A stretch of DNA of 64,000 bases, from positions 1,860,001 through 1,924,000 of the forward strand of contig OZ220483.1 in assembly GCA_965115915.1 (NCBI GenBank), written 5' to 3'. The position numbers were made by a program, and so were the translations under genes. The stretch's first letter is position 1. Each line of letters opens with the position of its first letter. This document shows positions 43,803-52,829 of this stretch, piece after piece. The stretch is from G965115915 sp965115915 (GTDB lineage: Bacteria; Pseudomonadota; Gammaproteobacteria; Eutrophobiales; Eutrophobiaceae). Under the pieces are notes generated by a model. It was given only the letters and a program-made list of their open reading frames with translations. It did not search any database and had not been told where the DNA came from.

Positions 43803-45470
43803 ATGAAACGCATAAAAGGGAAAAAAGGCCGCGTTGTCACGCAAACGCTCGATCCAAAGGCCCGCACCGAGGTGCAGGAACTGCTTGGGGAGAACGCGCC
43901 ACGTGAACGCCAGTATCTGATCGAATACCTGCATCGGATCCAGGATCGGTATGGACATATTTCACGCCTGCACATGCAGGCACTGTGCGCGGAGATGAAC
44001 CTGTCGCTGGCCGAGGGATTTGAAACCGCCACCTTCTACCATCATTTCGATGTGCAGTTGCATGACGATACGCCGCCGCCACCGCCACACACGATCCGCG
44101 TCTGCGACTCGATAAGCTGCGCGATGATGGGTGCGGAATCGCTGATTCGCGAACTGCGGGAACTGAAGCTGCCAGATGTACGCATCCTCCCAACACCCTG
44201 CGTCGGCCGCTGCGCACAGGCCCCGGTCGCAGTGTTCGGCCAACGCCCCATCGTCCATGCAGACCGCGACACCGTCTGCCAAACGCTAAAGGCAGGCTTG
44301 AAAGACTGCCCGGTGCCTGAAGCGATACCTTATGCGGATTACCGCAAGCAGGGCGGATATCAACTGTTGCGGGACTGTCTTGACGGCAAACATCCGGTGG
44401 ATACCGTGATCGGCACGCTGGAAGACTCCGGGCTGCGCGGCCTCGGCGGCGCCGGCTTCCCGGCCGGACGCAAATGGAAGATCCTCCGCGCACAGCGTAA
44501 ACCACGCCTCGTCGCCATCAATATCGATGAAGGAGAGCCCGGAACCTTCAAGGACCGTCACTTCCTGGAAACCGATCCGCATCGCTTCATCGAAGGCACG
44601 CTGATCGCAACCTGGGCCATCGAGGCGGAAGCCGTCTATCTGTACCTGCGCGACGAATACGCCGGCTGCCGCCAACTACTGGAACAGGAACTGCAAGCAC
44701 TGCTTGCGGATCCTCCCTGCGACCTGCCCCCAATCCACCTGCGTCGCGGCGCCGGCGCCTATATCTGCGGAGAGGAGTCCGCCATGATAGAATCCATCGA
44801 GGGGAAAAAGGGCCTGCCTCGACTGCGCCCACCGTTCGTCGCCGAGGTCGGGCTGTTTGGCCACCCCACACTGGAACACAATATGGAGACGATGCATTGG
44901 GTGCGCGACATTCTGGAACACGGTAAAGATTGGTTCTGTAGCAATGGCCGCCGCGGACGCACCGGGCTGCGTTCCTTTTCGGTCAGCGGCCGGGTCAACC
45001 GACCCGGGGTGCATCTGGCACCGGCCGGCATCAGCGTGCGCGAACTCATAGACGAATACTGCGATGGCATGCAGCAGGGGCACACCTTTTACGGCTATTT
45101 CCCCGGCGGGGCCTCCGGTGGCATACTGCCTGCTGAGCTTGGTGATGAACCGCTGGATTTCGATACCCTGCAGCCACACGGTTGCTTCATCGGGTCGGCA
45201 GCGATCATCGTGCTGTCACAACAGGACAGTGCACGCACCATGGCCCTCAACGCGATGCGTTTTTTCGAACACGAATCCTGCGGCCAATGCACTCCCTGCC
45301 GGGTCGGCACGGGAAAAGCCGCCGCACTGATGGAACAACCGCACTGGGATCCGGCGTTGCTGGAAGAATTGGCGAGCTGCATGGAAGATGCGTCCATCTG
45401 TGGTCTGGGACAAGCCGCCCCCAACCCTCTGCGCTGCGCAATGCGATATTTCCCGGGAGAATTTGACTGA
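43803..45470 (+). CDS. fdh1B: NAD-dependent formate dehydrogenase beta subunit (fused NuoE/NuoF type)
   Basis: 555 aa. Residues of about 30-160 are NuoE-like with a [2Fe-2S] set (Cys101, Cys106, Cys133, Cys137). The rest is NuoF-like: the NADH/FMN region GLGGAGFPAGRKW, NIDEGEPGTFKDR and GAGAYICGEESAMIESIEG, then the [4Fe-4S] motif ESCGQCTPCRVG. It passes electrons from formate oxidation to NAD+. The fused beta subunit paired with a single large alpha subunit matches the Fdh1 type of Methylobacterium. Its TGA overlaps the alpha subunit start (TGATG). Confidence 0.94.
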   Translation: MKRIKGKKGRVVTQTLDPKARTEVQELLGENAPRERQYLIEYLHRIQDRYGHISRLHMQALCAEMNLSLAEGFETATFYHHFDVQLHDDTPPPPPHTIRVCDSISCAMMGAESLIRELRELKLPDVRILPTPCVGRCAQAPVAVFGQRPIVHADRDTVCQTLKAGLKDCPVPEAIPYADYRKQGGYQLLRDCLDGKHPVDTVIGTLEDSGLRGLGGAGFPAGRKWKILRAQRKPRLVAINIDEGEPGTFKDRHFLETDPHRFIEGTLIATWAIEAEAVYLYLRDEYAGCRQLLEQELQALLADPPCDLPPIHLRRGAGAYICGEESAMIESIEGKKGLPRLRPPFVAEVGLFGHPTLEHNMETMHWVRDILEHGKDWFCSNGRRGRTGLRSFSVSGRVNRPGVHLAPAGISVRELIDEYCDGMQQGHTFYGYFPGGASGGILPAELGDEPLDFDTLQPHGCFIGSAAIIVLSQQDSARTMALNAMRFFEHESCGQCTPCRVGTGKAAALMEQPHWDPALLEELASCMEDASICGLGQAAPNPLRCAMRYFPGEFD

Positions 45471-48283
45471 TGGCTGCAAAACCGGAACAGATAACCGAGG
45501 TCCAGTTCGAGTTGGACGGGAAATCGCTGCATGCAAAGACAGATGAAACAATCCTTCAAGCCGCCAAGCGGCACGGTATCCGCATTCCCCATCTATGTTA
45601 CAAGAAAGGCTATCGTGCCGATGGCAATTGCCGCGCCTGCGTGGTAGAGATTGCCGGTGAACGGGTACTGGCCCCCTCCTGCTGTCGATTTCCGCGTGAA
45701 GGCATGAAGGTCAGCACTGCGAATGCGCGTGCACGCAACGCCCAGAAGATGGTGCTTGAACTGTTGCTCAGTGACATGCCGGTCTCGGAAGACAGCAACG
45801 GGCAATCCACACGCCGAGACCGGTATAGCGCAAACTCCAAGCTGGATTACTGGGGCAATTGGCTGGACATAGCGACACCCCGTTTCCCCGGCCGCACACG
45901 ACCGAAGCCTGACCTGTCACATCCGGCGATGGCGGTCAATCTGGATGCATGCATCCAATGTACACGCTGTATGCGCGCCTGCCGTGAAGAACAGGCCAAT
46001 GACGTGATCGGCATGGCCTGGCGTGGAAACCATGCGCAGATCGTCTTCGACATGGATCTGCCGATGGGTGAAAGCACCTGTGTCGGCTGCGGGGAGTGCG
46101 TGCAGGCCTGCCCTACCGGGGCACTGATGCCTGCCAAATCGGTTGGCCTGCAAGCCCCGGAGAAACAGATCGACTCGGTATGTCCCTACTGTGGCGTAGG
46201 CTGTCTGCTGACATTCAACATCCGCGATGAACGCATCCAGTACGTTAGCGGACGTAATGGTGAGTCCAACCATGGACGGCTTTGCATCAAGGGACGTTAC
46301 GGCTTTGATTATGTACACCATCCTGGACGCCTGAAGACGCCGCTTGTGCGCCGCGACGATGCGCCCAAAGCGATCGATTTGATTGCACCGAAGGAACATG
46401 AACAGTACTTCCGCACCGCTTCCTGGGAGGAGGCGCTGGATCGGGCTGCCGACGGGCTGCGACAAATCCGCGACACGCATGGCAGCGAGGCACTGGCCGG
46501 CTTCGGCTGTGCCAAGGGCAGTAATGAGGAAGCCTATCTGTTCCAGAAACTGGTACGTACCGGCTTTGGCACCAACAACGTTGACCACTGCACCCGCCTG
46601 TGCCACGCCTCCTCGGTGGCGGCGCTGCTTGAGACCATCGGTTCCGGCGCGGTATCCAACCAGGTGGCCGATGGCAGCAAGGCGGAGGTCATTATCGTGA
46701 TCGGAGCACGCCCCAACTCCAATCATCCGGTAGCTGCAACCTTCATGAAAAACGCCGCCCAGCGCGGCAGCAAACTGATCGTAATCGAGCCCTATGGATC
46801 CGATCTGACACTGTACGCCAGCCATTTCCTGCAACTTCGACCCGGCACCGACGTGCTGCTGCTGAACGCGATGATGCACACCATCATCGAAGAGGGAATG
46901 CATAATGAAAGCTTCATCGAGGCGCATACCGAAGGCTTTGCGGAATTACGCGAAACGGTGCGCCAGTATTCACCGGAAAAAGCCGCCCCACTGTGCGCGA
47001 TCAGCGCCGAACGCATCCGCGAGGTGGCCCGGCTGTATGCCACCGCCAACACGGCCATCATCTTCTGGGGCATGGGGATCTCACAGCACGTGCATGGCAC
47101 GGACAATGCTCGCTGCCTGATCTCGCTGGCGCTGATGACCGGACAAATCGGACGCCCCGGCACCGGCCTGCACCCACTGCGCGGGCAAAACAATGTGCAG
47201 GGGGCCTCCGATGTCGGCCTGATCCCGATGGTCTACCCGGACTATCGCAACGTGGACGATGCCAGGGTACGCAAGGCGTTTGAAGCACTCTGGGGCAGCT
47301 CGCTCAACCCCCAGCCCGGCAAGACTACCGTGGAGATCATCCATGCCATCCATGATCGGGAACTGCACGGTCTGTACATCATGGGAGAAAATCCGGCCAT
47401 GTCCGACCCGAATCTGAACCACACCCGCGAGGCGCTGGCGCGACTACAGCATCTGGTGATACAGGATATCTTTTTCACCGAGACTTGCAGCTACGCGGAC
47501 GTGATCCTGCCGGCCTCCGCCTTTCCCGAAAAGACCGGCACATTCACCAACACGGACCGCCGGGTACAGATGGGCAGACAGGCGCTGGAACCACCCGGGG
47601 ATGCACGGCAGGATCTGTGGATCATACAGCAACTTGCCCAACGTCTCGGTTTGAACTGGGATTATCCGGATGCAGCGGCGGTCTTTGCCGAGATCCGCCA
47701 GGCGGTGCCCAGCATGGGCGGGATGACCTGGGAACGGCTGCAGGCCGAAGACAGTCTGACCTATCCGCTACGCGAGGAAGGAGACCCCGGTGAAGCGGTG
47801 ATCTTCCGTGGCGGCGTCTTTCCCACCGCCAGCGGGCGCGGGCGCTTCGTCCCGGCAGAGCATGTGCCGCCAGACGAACTGCCAGACGCAGAATTTCCCT
47901 ACGTCTTCATCACCGGCCGACAACTGGAACACTGGCACACCGGCACGATGACACGGCGCTCAACCGTGCTGGACGCGATCGAACCCGGTCCGTCAATCAT
48001 CATGAACAGCGCGGATGCCGCTGCGCTGGAACTGGAACCCGGGGACATGGTCGTCATCGAATCCCGCCGCGGCTGCATCTCCGCCATGGTACGCCCCGAC
48101 GATGACATACAACCGGGGATAACCATGATGCCCTTCACTTTTTATGAGGGAGCGGCCAACCTGATCACCAATGACGCGCTGGACCCCAAAGGAAAGATCC
48201 CCGAGTTCAAGTTCTGTGCGGTTCGGCTGAGCAAGGGGGCGCGAGCCGATGATCATGCGCTACCGCAGACCCAAACCGCCTGA
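45470..48283 (+). CDS. fdh1A: NAD-dependent formate dehydrogenase alpha subunit (Mo/W-bis-MGD)
   Basis: 937 aa. It oxidises formate to CO2, the last step after the Fhc complex. Domain order: N-terminal [2Fe-2S] (Cys43, 54, 57, 71), a NuoG-type His/Cys region, two [4Fe-4S] motifs (CIQCTRCMRAC at 161-171 and CVGCGECVQACP at 204-215), the fourth cluster CPYCGVGC (238-245) with Cys272, and the pterin domain. The metal ligand is Cys378 in CTRLCHASS, not selenocysteine, so the frame needs no recoding. The C-terminal ~140 residues are the dinucleotide-binding domain (FITGRQLEHWHTGTMTRRS). No fdhD or delta subunit is seen. Confidence 0.95.
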   Translation: MAAKPEQITEVQFELDGKSLHAKTDETILQAAKRHGIRIPHLCYKKGYRADGNCRACVVEIAGERVLAPSCCRFPREGMKVSTANARARNAQKMVLELLLSDMPVSEDSNGQSTRRDRYSANSKLDYWGNWLDIATPRFPGRTRPKPDLSHPAMAVNLDACIQCTRCMRACREEQANDVIGMAWRGNHAQIVFDMDLPMGESTCVGCGECVQACPTGALMPAKSVGLQAPEKQIDSVCPYCGVGCLLTFNIRDERIQYVSGRNGESNHGRLCIKGRYGFDYVHHPGRLKTPLVRRDDAPKAIDLIAPKEHEQYFRTASWEEALDRAADGLRQIRDTHGSEALAGFGCAKGSNEEAYLFQKLVRTGFGTNNVDHCTRLCHASSVAALLETIGSGAVSNQVADGSKAEVIIVIGARPNSNHPVAATFMKNAAQRGSKLIVIEPYGSDLTLYASHFLQLRPGTDVLLLNAMMHTIIEEGMHNESFIEAHTEGFAELRETVRQYSPEKAAPLCAISAERIREVARLYATANTAIIFWGMGISQHVHGTDNARCLISLALMTGQIGRPGTGLHPLRGQNNVQGASDVGLIPMVYPDYRNVDDARVRKAFEALWGSSLNPQPGKTTVEIIHAIHDRELHGLYIMGENPAMSDPNLNHTREALARLQHLVIQDIFFTETCSYADVILPASAFPEKTGTFTNTDRRVQMGRQALEPPGDARQDLWIIQQLAQRLGLNWDYPDAAAVFAEIRQAVPSMGGMTWERLQAEDSLTYPLREEGDPGEAVIFRGGVFPTASGRGRFVPAEHVPPDELPDAEFPYVFITGRQLEHWHTGTMTRRSTVLDAIEPGPSIIMNSADAAALELEPGDMVVIESRRGCISAMVRPDDDIQPGITMMPFTFYEGAANLITNDALDPKGKIPEFKFCAVRLSKGARADDHALPQTQTA

Positions 48284-48684
48284 GCGACATATCGGGGTAT
48301 AGTGCCGAATCCGCAAGGGCGTCGGCGCAATGAAGATTGCGCTGCGCTTGAGAGCGCGTTGAAGCAGCTTCCATGCCGGTTTCTACATTCCATGTGGGCC
48401 GAGATCGATACCGGCGCAACGATGGGCTGTTCGATAGCTTTTGCACCTACGAAATACGCACCTTCGAGCATTTCCACCACCTTGGCGCTGCGCAGAGTTT
48501 GCGCAACTGTGATGGGATGAGGCAATTCATTCTCGAGCGTATGGCAGGACTTGAACATGGCTATACGGTTTACGGCGGAGCACCGTAATACCTATTCCAA
48601 TGTTCGGGAATTCAGAGCCAAGCGGGAGGAAACCGGTGACCATTGAGTGGAAGTTCCTTGTCCAAACGCTCCATGGCCGTTGCC
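48284..48684. other. Intergenic region between formate dehydrogenase and the DNA methyltransferase
   Basis: A 401-nt gap between convergent genes. Short open frames occur on both strands (for example minus 48253-48558), but none has a recognisable motif or ribosome site. I see no terminator hairpin or RNA gene. Confidence 0.45.
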
Positions 48685-49674
48685 TCAGAAAAGTGACGCT
48701 TGAGCGTTAACTTCAGCAGCCTTCGTTGATGCACACCCCAACTCAGGTGCATCCTTTTCAAACGGGTGTCCATTTTGCCATCCAGGCTTTCCGGTAGCAC
48801 GCAACCATTCGAGACGGCGTATCGTTATCTCTGCATATATCGGGTCAATGTCCAGTGTATAACACCTGCGGCCAAGCATCTCGGACACGATCAGGGTTGT
48901 TCCCGAATGTGCGAAATAATCTATCACCAGGTCGTCCGGCGATGAGCTTGCTCGAATAATACGATCCATGCACTTTATCGGCTTCTGGGCGTAACATCCG
49001 GAAATATTTTCTTCCATGCGATAAAAAACCTGCTGAATATCAACCCAGACATTGCCCGCCCTGATTGTGTTGGAGCGGCTTCTTTCCATGTTCTCGGTTA
49101 TCTTGCCTTTTACATCCTTGTAGTATCCCCGAAGTATTTTTGGAATGTCCGTGTATTCCGCATCAACATGAAACTTCGGCTTCCCCTTTATGTAATAAAG
49201 CAACTCCTGACGAATTGCCATCCAGTTTTTTTGAGTGCCATAACCACGTTGGTTTCTCATGGTAATCATGCTTCTAGGGGAAAAAGACTGATCTCGCATC
49301 ATTACCATAAAATCAGGCAACGGTTGGAAACCATTGTTCTGATCCGCACCAAGCCAGACATACAACGAAGCATCTTCATCCAACACTTCAGAAGTGATGG
49401 ACACCCATGTCCGGCACCATTGAACATATTCGCTCAATGACATTCTTTGGAACGCAGCCACATTGTATGGCGGGTCTTGAACAGCCAATTGCGCCGGCTC
49501 ATCAGTCATAATTCTGGAAACATGTTGCGGATTGGACACATCAAGGCATCCGACGCGATGGCCACGCACGGGATCGGTCCAGATATCCCCCAACTTGAGA
49601 CGGCAATAAGGCAACAATCTATTGCGTAGCTCGGGGGCAGAATCCAGTCGCGGGAGAGGATTGTAATGCATCAT
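48685..49674 (-). CDS. Orphan DNA methyltransferase, N4/N6 class (beta-type order)
   Basis: 329 aa. The catalytic motif IV is DPPY (in LAVQDPPYNVA, about residue 67), and the SAM-binding motif I, FAHSGTT (in VIDYFAHSGTTLIVSEM), follows near residue 250 with the acidic loop TLDIDP after it. This order (IV before I) is that of the beta group of amino-methyltransferases. The product would be N6-methyladenine or N4-methylcytosine. No restriction endonuclease gene is adjacent. The gene is less GC-rich than its neighbours. An eight-base G-tract lies about 80 nt upstream of the start. Confidence 0.88.
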   Translation of the reverse strand: MMHYNPLPRLDSAPELRNRLLPYCRLKLGDIWTDPVRGHRVGCLDVSNPQHVSRIMTDEPAQLAVQDPPYNVAAFQRMSLSEYVQWCRTWVSITSEVLDEDASLYVWLGADQNNGFQPLPDFMVMMRDQSFSPRSMITMRNQRGYGTQKNWMAIRQELLYYIKGKPKFHVDAEYTDIPKILRGYYKDVKGKITENMERSRSNTIRAGNVWVDIQQVFYRMEENISGCYAQKPIKCMDRIIRASSSPDDLVIDYFAHSGTTLIVSEMLGRRCYTLDIDPIYAEITIRRLEWLRATGKPGWQNGHPFEKDAPELGCASTKAAEVNAQASLF

Positions 49675-49937
49675 TGTGTGGACATATCCCTTGATTGATG
49701 GATTATGGCCTGGATCGAGTGCTGATACGACTCCCTCGTCAACCTGGCTCGCCGGGGGGGGTCATGGACAGGAGCGTGGCGGACATCCGGCCGCCACTGG
49801 CGATGCACGATCCACACGCTGTTCCCACGCTGGAATCATCAGCCCCGACTCAATACCGTCTCACACCACGTCTCTGTCTGCATCCGTCGGCATGAGGAAG
49901 GGTGCGCCTTCGCCGCATCCGTGCCACCAGAAGCAAT
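49675..49937. other. Intergenic region with G8 tract between the methyltransferase and rpmE
   Basis: A 263-nt gap. A run of eight G lies at 49754-49761, which is a C-run on the methyltransferase coding strand, in what should be its promoter or leader. No gene is evident. The rpmE transcript probably ends here. Confidence 0.5.
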
Positions 49938-50147
49938 CTAGCCCTGGCTGACCCCGTACTTCTTACGGAAACGATCCACCCGGCCCGCCGTGTCAACGAT
50001 CTTTTGCTTGCCAGTGTAAAACGGATGACACTGAGAACACACCTCCAGATGCACCGGCTCTTTCAGTGTGGAACGGGTCTCCACGCTATGTCCGCAACTA
50101 CACGAAAACTTGATCAACTGATAGTCGGGGTGGATTTCTGTCTTCAT
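49938..50147 (-). CDS. rpmE: Ribosomal protein L31, zinc-binding type
   Basis: 69 aa from MKTEIHPDYQLIKFSC at 50147; the longer frame upstream is not L31-like. L31 belongs to the large ribosomal subunit and bridges the subunits. The zinc-type cysteines are all present: Cys16 and Cys18 in FSCSCGH, and Cys37 and Cys40 in VCSQCHPFYTGKQK. It therefore belongs to the C+ form that is replaced by YkgM-type L31 under zinc limitation. It is the last gene of the gatA-to-rpmE run, 94 nt after rsmG. Confidence 0.95.
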   Translation of the reverse strand: MKTEIHPDYQLIKFSCSCGHSVETRSTLKEPVHLEVCSQCHPFYTGKQKIVDTAGRVDRFRKKYGVSQG

Positions 50148-50241
50148 CTGCTGTCTTCCGGGGTTTTTCGGCAACCACATCGGAATGGCATTGTACGCAG
50201 CCGCCAGGCGCATTGCAAACGCAACGGAAGTCCTCTCCCAC

Positions 50242-50931
50242 CTAAAACGCGGTCTGTTCCGACTCGGACACAACGGCACGGCGCGTGATGCACAGCAGAT
50301 GGCTGTTGGCGGCGGTGTCCAACTGCCAACGCTGTACCACCTGCAGACCAGGGTCGATACCCGCTGCCAACTCCGCATCCACACCACGCCCACACATCGC
50401 CAGCAGTTGCGTGGCCGGTGTCAACAGATGTCCCAACAAGCGCAGCAGACGCGACAGTGGTGCAACACCGCGACAACTCAGGGTGTGGAAAGCCTGTTGC
50501 GGCCGATAGTCCTCGACCCGGGAAGCCACCACTGTCACATTGTCCAGATCCAGTTCCGCCGCAACCTGGCGTAGAAAGGTCCATTTCTTCGTACGACTGT
50601 CCAGCAGATACCAATGCCTCTCAGGCTGCGCCATGGCCAGCATCAGTCCCGGGAAACCAGCACCTGAACCGACATCCAGGCAACGCTGACCACGCACATA
50701 CGGATGGATGCTAAGGGAATCCAACATATGGCGACGCAGGATCTGCTCCGGGTCGTGCCCGGCAACCAGACTGTTTACCCGGTTCCATTTCAGCAGCAGA
50801 TCCAAAAAGCGCAGATAACGCTCAATGATCGCTTCATCAGGCAGCAACTCCAGTGCAACGAGGCCAGCACGCAACTGGGTCCACAGGCAGGCAGGCAATG
50901 TCTGCTGCCCGGGCCGGGAAGGTGTTCGCAT
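50242..50931 (-). CDS. rsmG: 16S rRNA (guanine-527-N7)-methyltransferase
   Basis: 229 aa from MRTPSRPGQQTLPACLW at 50931, 5 nt after the mnmG stop. RsmG (GidB) methylates G527 of 16S rRNA in the streptomycin-binding region. Conserved features are FLDLLLKWNRVNSLVAG, RHMLDSLSIHPYV, the SAM motif CLDVGSGAGFPGLMLAM, LLDSRTKKWTFLRQV and SCRGVAPLSRLL. The mnmG-rsmG pairing is a standard bacterial arrangement. The usual parAB genes do not follow; rpmE does. Confidence 0.95.
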   Translation of the reverse strand: MRTPSRPGQQTLPACLWTQLRAGLVALELLPDEAIIERYLRFLDLLLKWNRVNSLVAGHDPEQILRRHMLDSLSIHPYVRGQRCLDVGSGAGFPGLMLAMAQPERHWYLLDSRTKKWTFLRQVAAELDLDNVTVVASRVEDYRPQQAFHTLSCRGVAPLSRLLRLLGHLLTPATQLLAMCGRGVDAELAAGIDPGLQVVQRWQLDTAANSHLLCITRRAVVSESEQTAF

Positions 50932-50936
50932 GGCAC

Positions 50937-52829
50937 TCAGGCCGAGCGGCGCAGCGTCCCCGTCTGTTTCTTCAGCCACACCCGCAACAACGACAGCGCG
51001 GCCGGTGTGACCCCGGAGATACGCGAGGCCTGCCCCAGGGTAGCCGGCCGATGGCGATTAAGCTGTTCCGTGGCCTCCGTGGAAAGCCCCGGTATCTGCG
51101 CATAATCCATGTCGGTCGCCAGCGCGATCTCCTCGCTGGCACGGTTCTGCGCGATCTCCCGCTGCTGACGCTGTATATATCCGGCATAGCGCGCCTGATA
51201 CTGTATCTGCTGCGCCACCTCCTCGTCTGCCACACCGGGCGCCAGCGCAGATAAACCAGACAGCCGCCGATAGTCGAGTCCCGGCCGACTGAGGAGTTGC
51301 AACGCATTGAGTTCCCGCTCCGGAGTGCAACCCAGCATCCGTGCCAACTCCTTCCCATCTTCCGTCTCCGGCTGGACCCATATCCGCGACAAACGTTCCT
51401 GTTCGGCCTCAATACACTCGCGCTTCCGCACAAAACGCCGCCAGCGTGACGGCTCGATCAAGCCAAGACCCTGCGCCATTTCTGTCAAGCGCAGATCGGC
51501 ATTGTCCTCACGCAGCAGCAGACGGTACTCGGCCCGGCTGGTAAACATCCGATACGGCTCCATTACGCCACGCGTTACCAGATCATCCACCATCACCCCC
51601 AGATACGCCTGGTCACGAGATGGGTACCACGGCCCCTGCTCTCGTATTCGCAATGCCGCATTCAAACCGGCAAGCAGCCCCTGAGCGGCAGCTTCTTCAT
51701 AGCCAGTCGTGCCATTGATCTGACCGGCAAAAAACAGCCCGGAAATGCAATGCGTCTCCAGCCACGGGTGCAGATCGCACGGATCAAAATAATCGTACTC
51801 GATCGCATAGCCGGGACGGGTGATATGTGCCTGCTCAAATCCCGGTATGGAACGCACCAATGCCTCCTGCGCCTCATACGGTAACGACGTGGAGATGCCG
51901 TTCGGATAGACCTCGCGGCTATCAAGTCCTTCCGGCTCGACAAAGATCTGGTGTGAACTACGGTCCGGGAAACGTGTCACCTTGTCCTCCACCGAAGGGC
52001 AATAACGCGGCCCGACCCCTCCAATGTCACCGTTGTACATCGGCGAACGGTGCAGCGCACCACGGATAATCTCATGGGTATGCGCATTGGTTCGCGTTAT
52101 GTGACAAACCGTCTGGCGCGGGTGCTCACTGGCAGAACCCATGAAGGAAAACACCGGCACCGGCCGGTCCCCTGGCTGAATGCCACATTTGGCATAGTCG
52201 ACCGTGCGCGCATCCAATCTGGGCGGGGTGCCCGTTTTCAATCGGCCCACGCGCAAAGGCAATTCACGCAACATGCCCGAAAGCCGGGTCGATGCAGGGT
52301 CGCCCGCACGACCGGCCGATTGTCTGCGGTCCCCGATATGGACGCATCCGTCAAGGAAGGTGCCCACGGTAAGCACCACACAGCGTGCACGAAAACGTAA
52401 ACCCATCTGGGTCACAACCCCGCCGATCCGCCCCCCCTCCAGGATCAATTCATCCACGGCCTGCTGGAAAAGTTGCAATTTCTGCTGGGAAGACAGTGCA
52501 ATACCGACCTGACGCCGATACAGAACACGGTCTATCTGGGCCCGAGTCGCCCGTACCGCCGGACCCTTGCTCGCATTCAGGATACGGAAATGGATCCCGC
52601 TACGGTCGGCCGCACACCCCATTAGTCCACCCATCGCATCGATCTCCTTTACCAGATGGCCCTTGCCGGTTCCACCAATGGCCGGGTTGCATGACATCTG
52701 CCCCAGGCTGTCGATACTGTGCGTCAGCAATAGCGTCCGTGCACCCATCCGGGCGGCCGCCAAAGCCGCCTCAGTACCGGCATGACCACCACCAACCACG
52801 ATGACATCATATCGTCCCGCTTCAGACAT
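50937..52829 (-). CDS. mnmG: tRNA 5-carboxymethylaminomethyluridine synthase subunit MnmG
   Basis: 630 aa from MSEAGRYDVIVVGGGHAG at 52829; the 96 codons before it lie in speE and are not MnmG-like. With MnmE it modifies U34 of certain tRNAs, using FAD and 5,10-methylene-THF. Visible features are the FAD loop VGGGHAGTEAALAAARMG, MSCNPAIGGTGKGHLVKEIDAMGG, RATRAQIDRVLYR, FFAGQINGTTGYEEAAAQG and MFTSRAEYRLLLREDNADLRLT. The C-terminal helical MnmE-binding region ends in WLKKQTGTLRRSA. It overlaps speE by 8 nt. Confidence 0.96.
   Translation of the reverse strand: MSEAGRYDVIVVGGGHAGTEAALAAARMGARTLLLTHSIDSLGQMSCNPAIGGTGKGHLVKEIDAMGGLMGCAADRSGIHFRILNASKGPAVRATRAQIDRVLYRRQVGIALSSQQKLQLFQQAVDELILEGGRIGGVVTQMGLRFRARCVVLTVGTFLDGCVHIGDRRQSAGRAGDPASTRLSGMLRELPLRVGRLKTGTPPRLDARTVDYAKCGIQPGDRPVPVFSFMGSASEHPRQTVCHITRTNAHTHEIIRGALHRSPMYNGDIGGVGPRYCPSVEDKVTRFPDRSSHQIFVEPEGLDSREVYPNGISTSLPYEAQEALVRSIPGFEQAHITRPGYAIEYDYFDPCDLHPWLETHCISGLFFAGQINGTTGYEEAAAQGLLAGLNAALRIREQGPWYPSRDQAYLGVMVDDLVTRGVMEPYRMFTSRAEYRLLLREDNADLRLTEMAQGLGLIEPSRWRRFVRKRECIEAEQERLSRIWVQPETEDGKELARMLGCTPERELNALQLLSRPGLDYRRLSGLSALAPGVADEEVAQQIQYQARYAGYIQRQQREIAQNRASEEIALATDMDYAQIPGLSTEATEQLNRHRPATLGQASRISGVTPAALSLLRVWLKKQTGTLRRSA

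Noticed and set aside
45470..48283. Selenocysteine in the formate dehydrogenase
   Set aside because: The metal-ligand position is an ordinary cysteine codon (Cys378) and there is no in-frame TGA.
48253..48558. Possible minus-strand gene overlapping the end of formate dehydrogenase
   Set aside because: It has no recognisable motif and overlaps a well-supported gene on the other strand.
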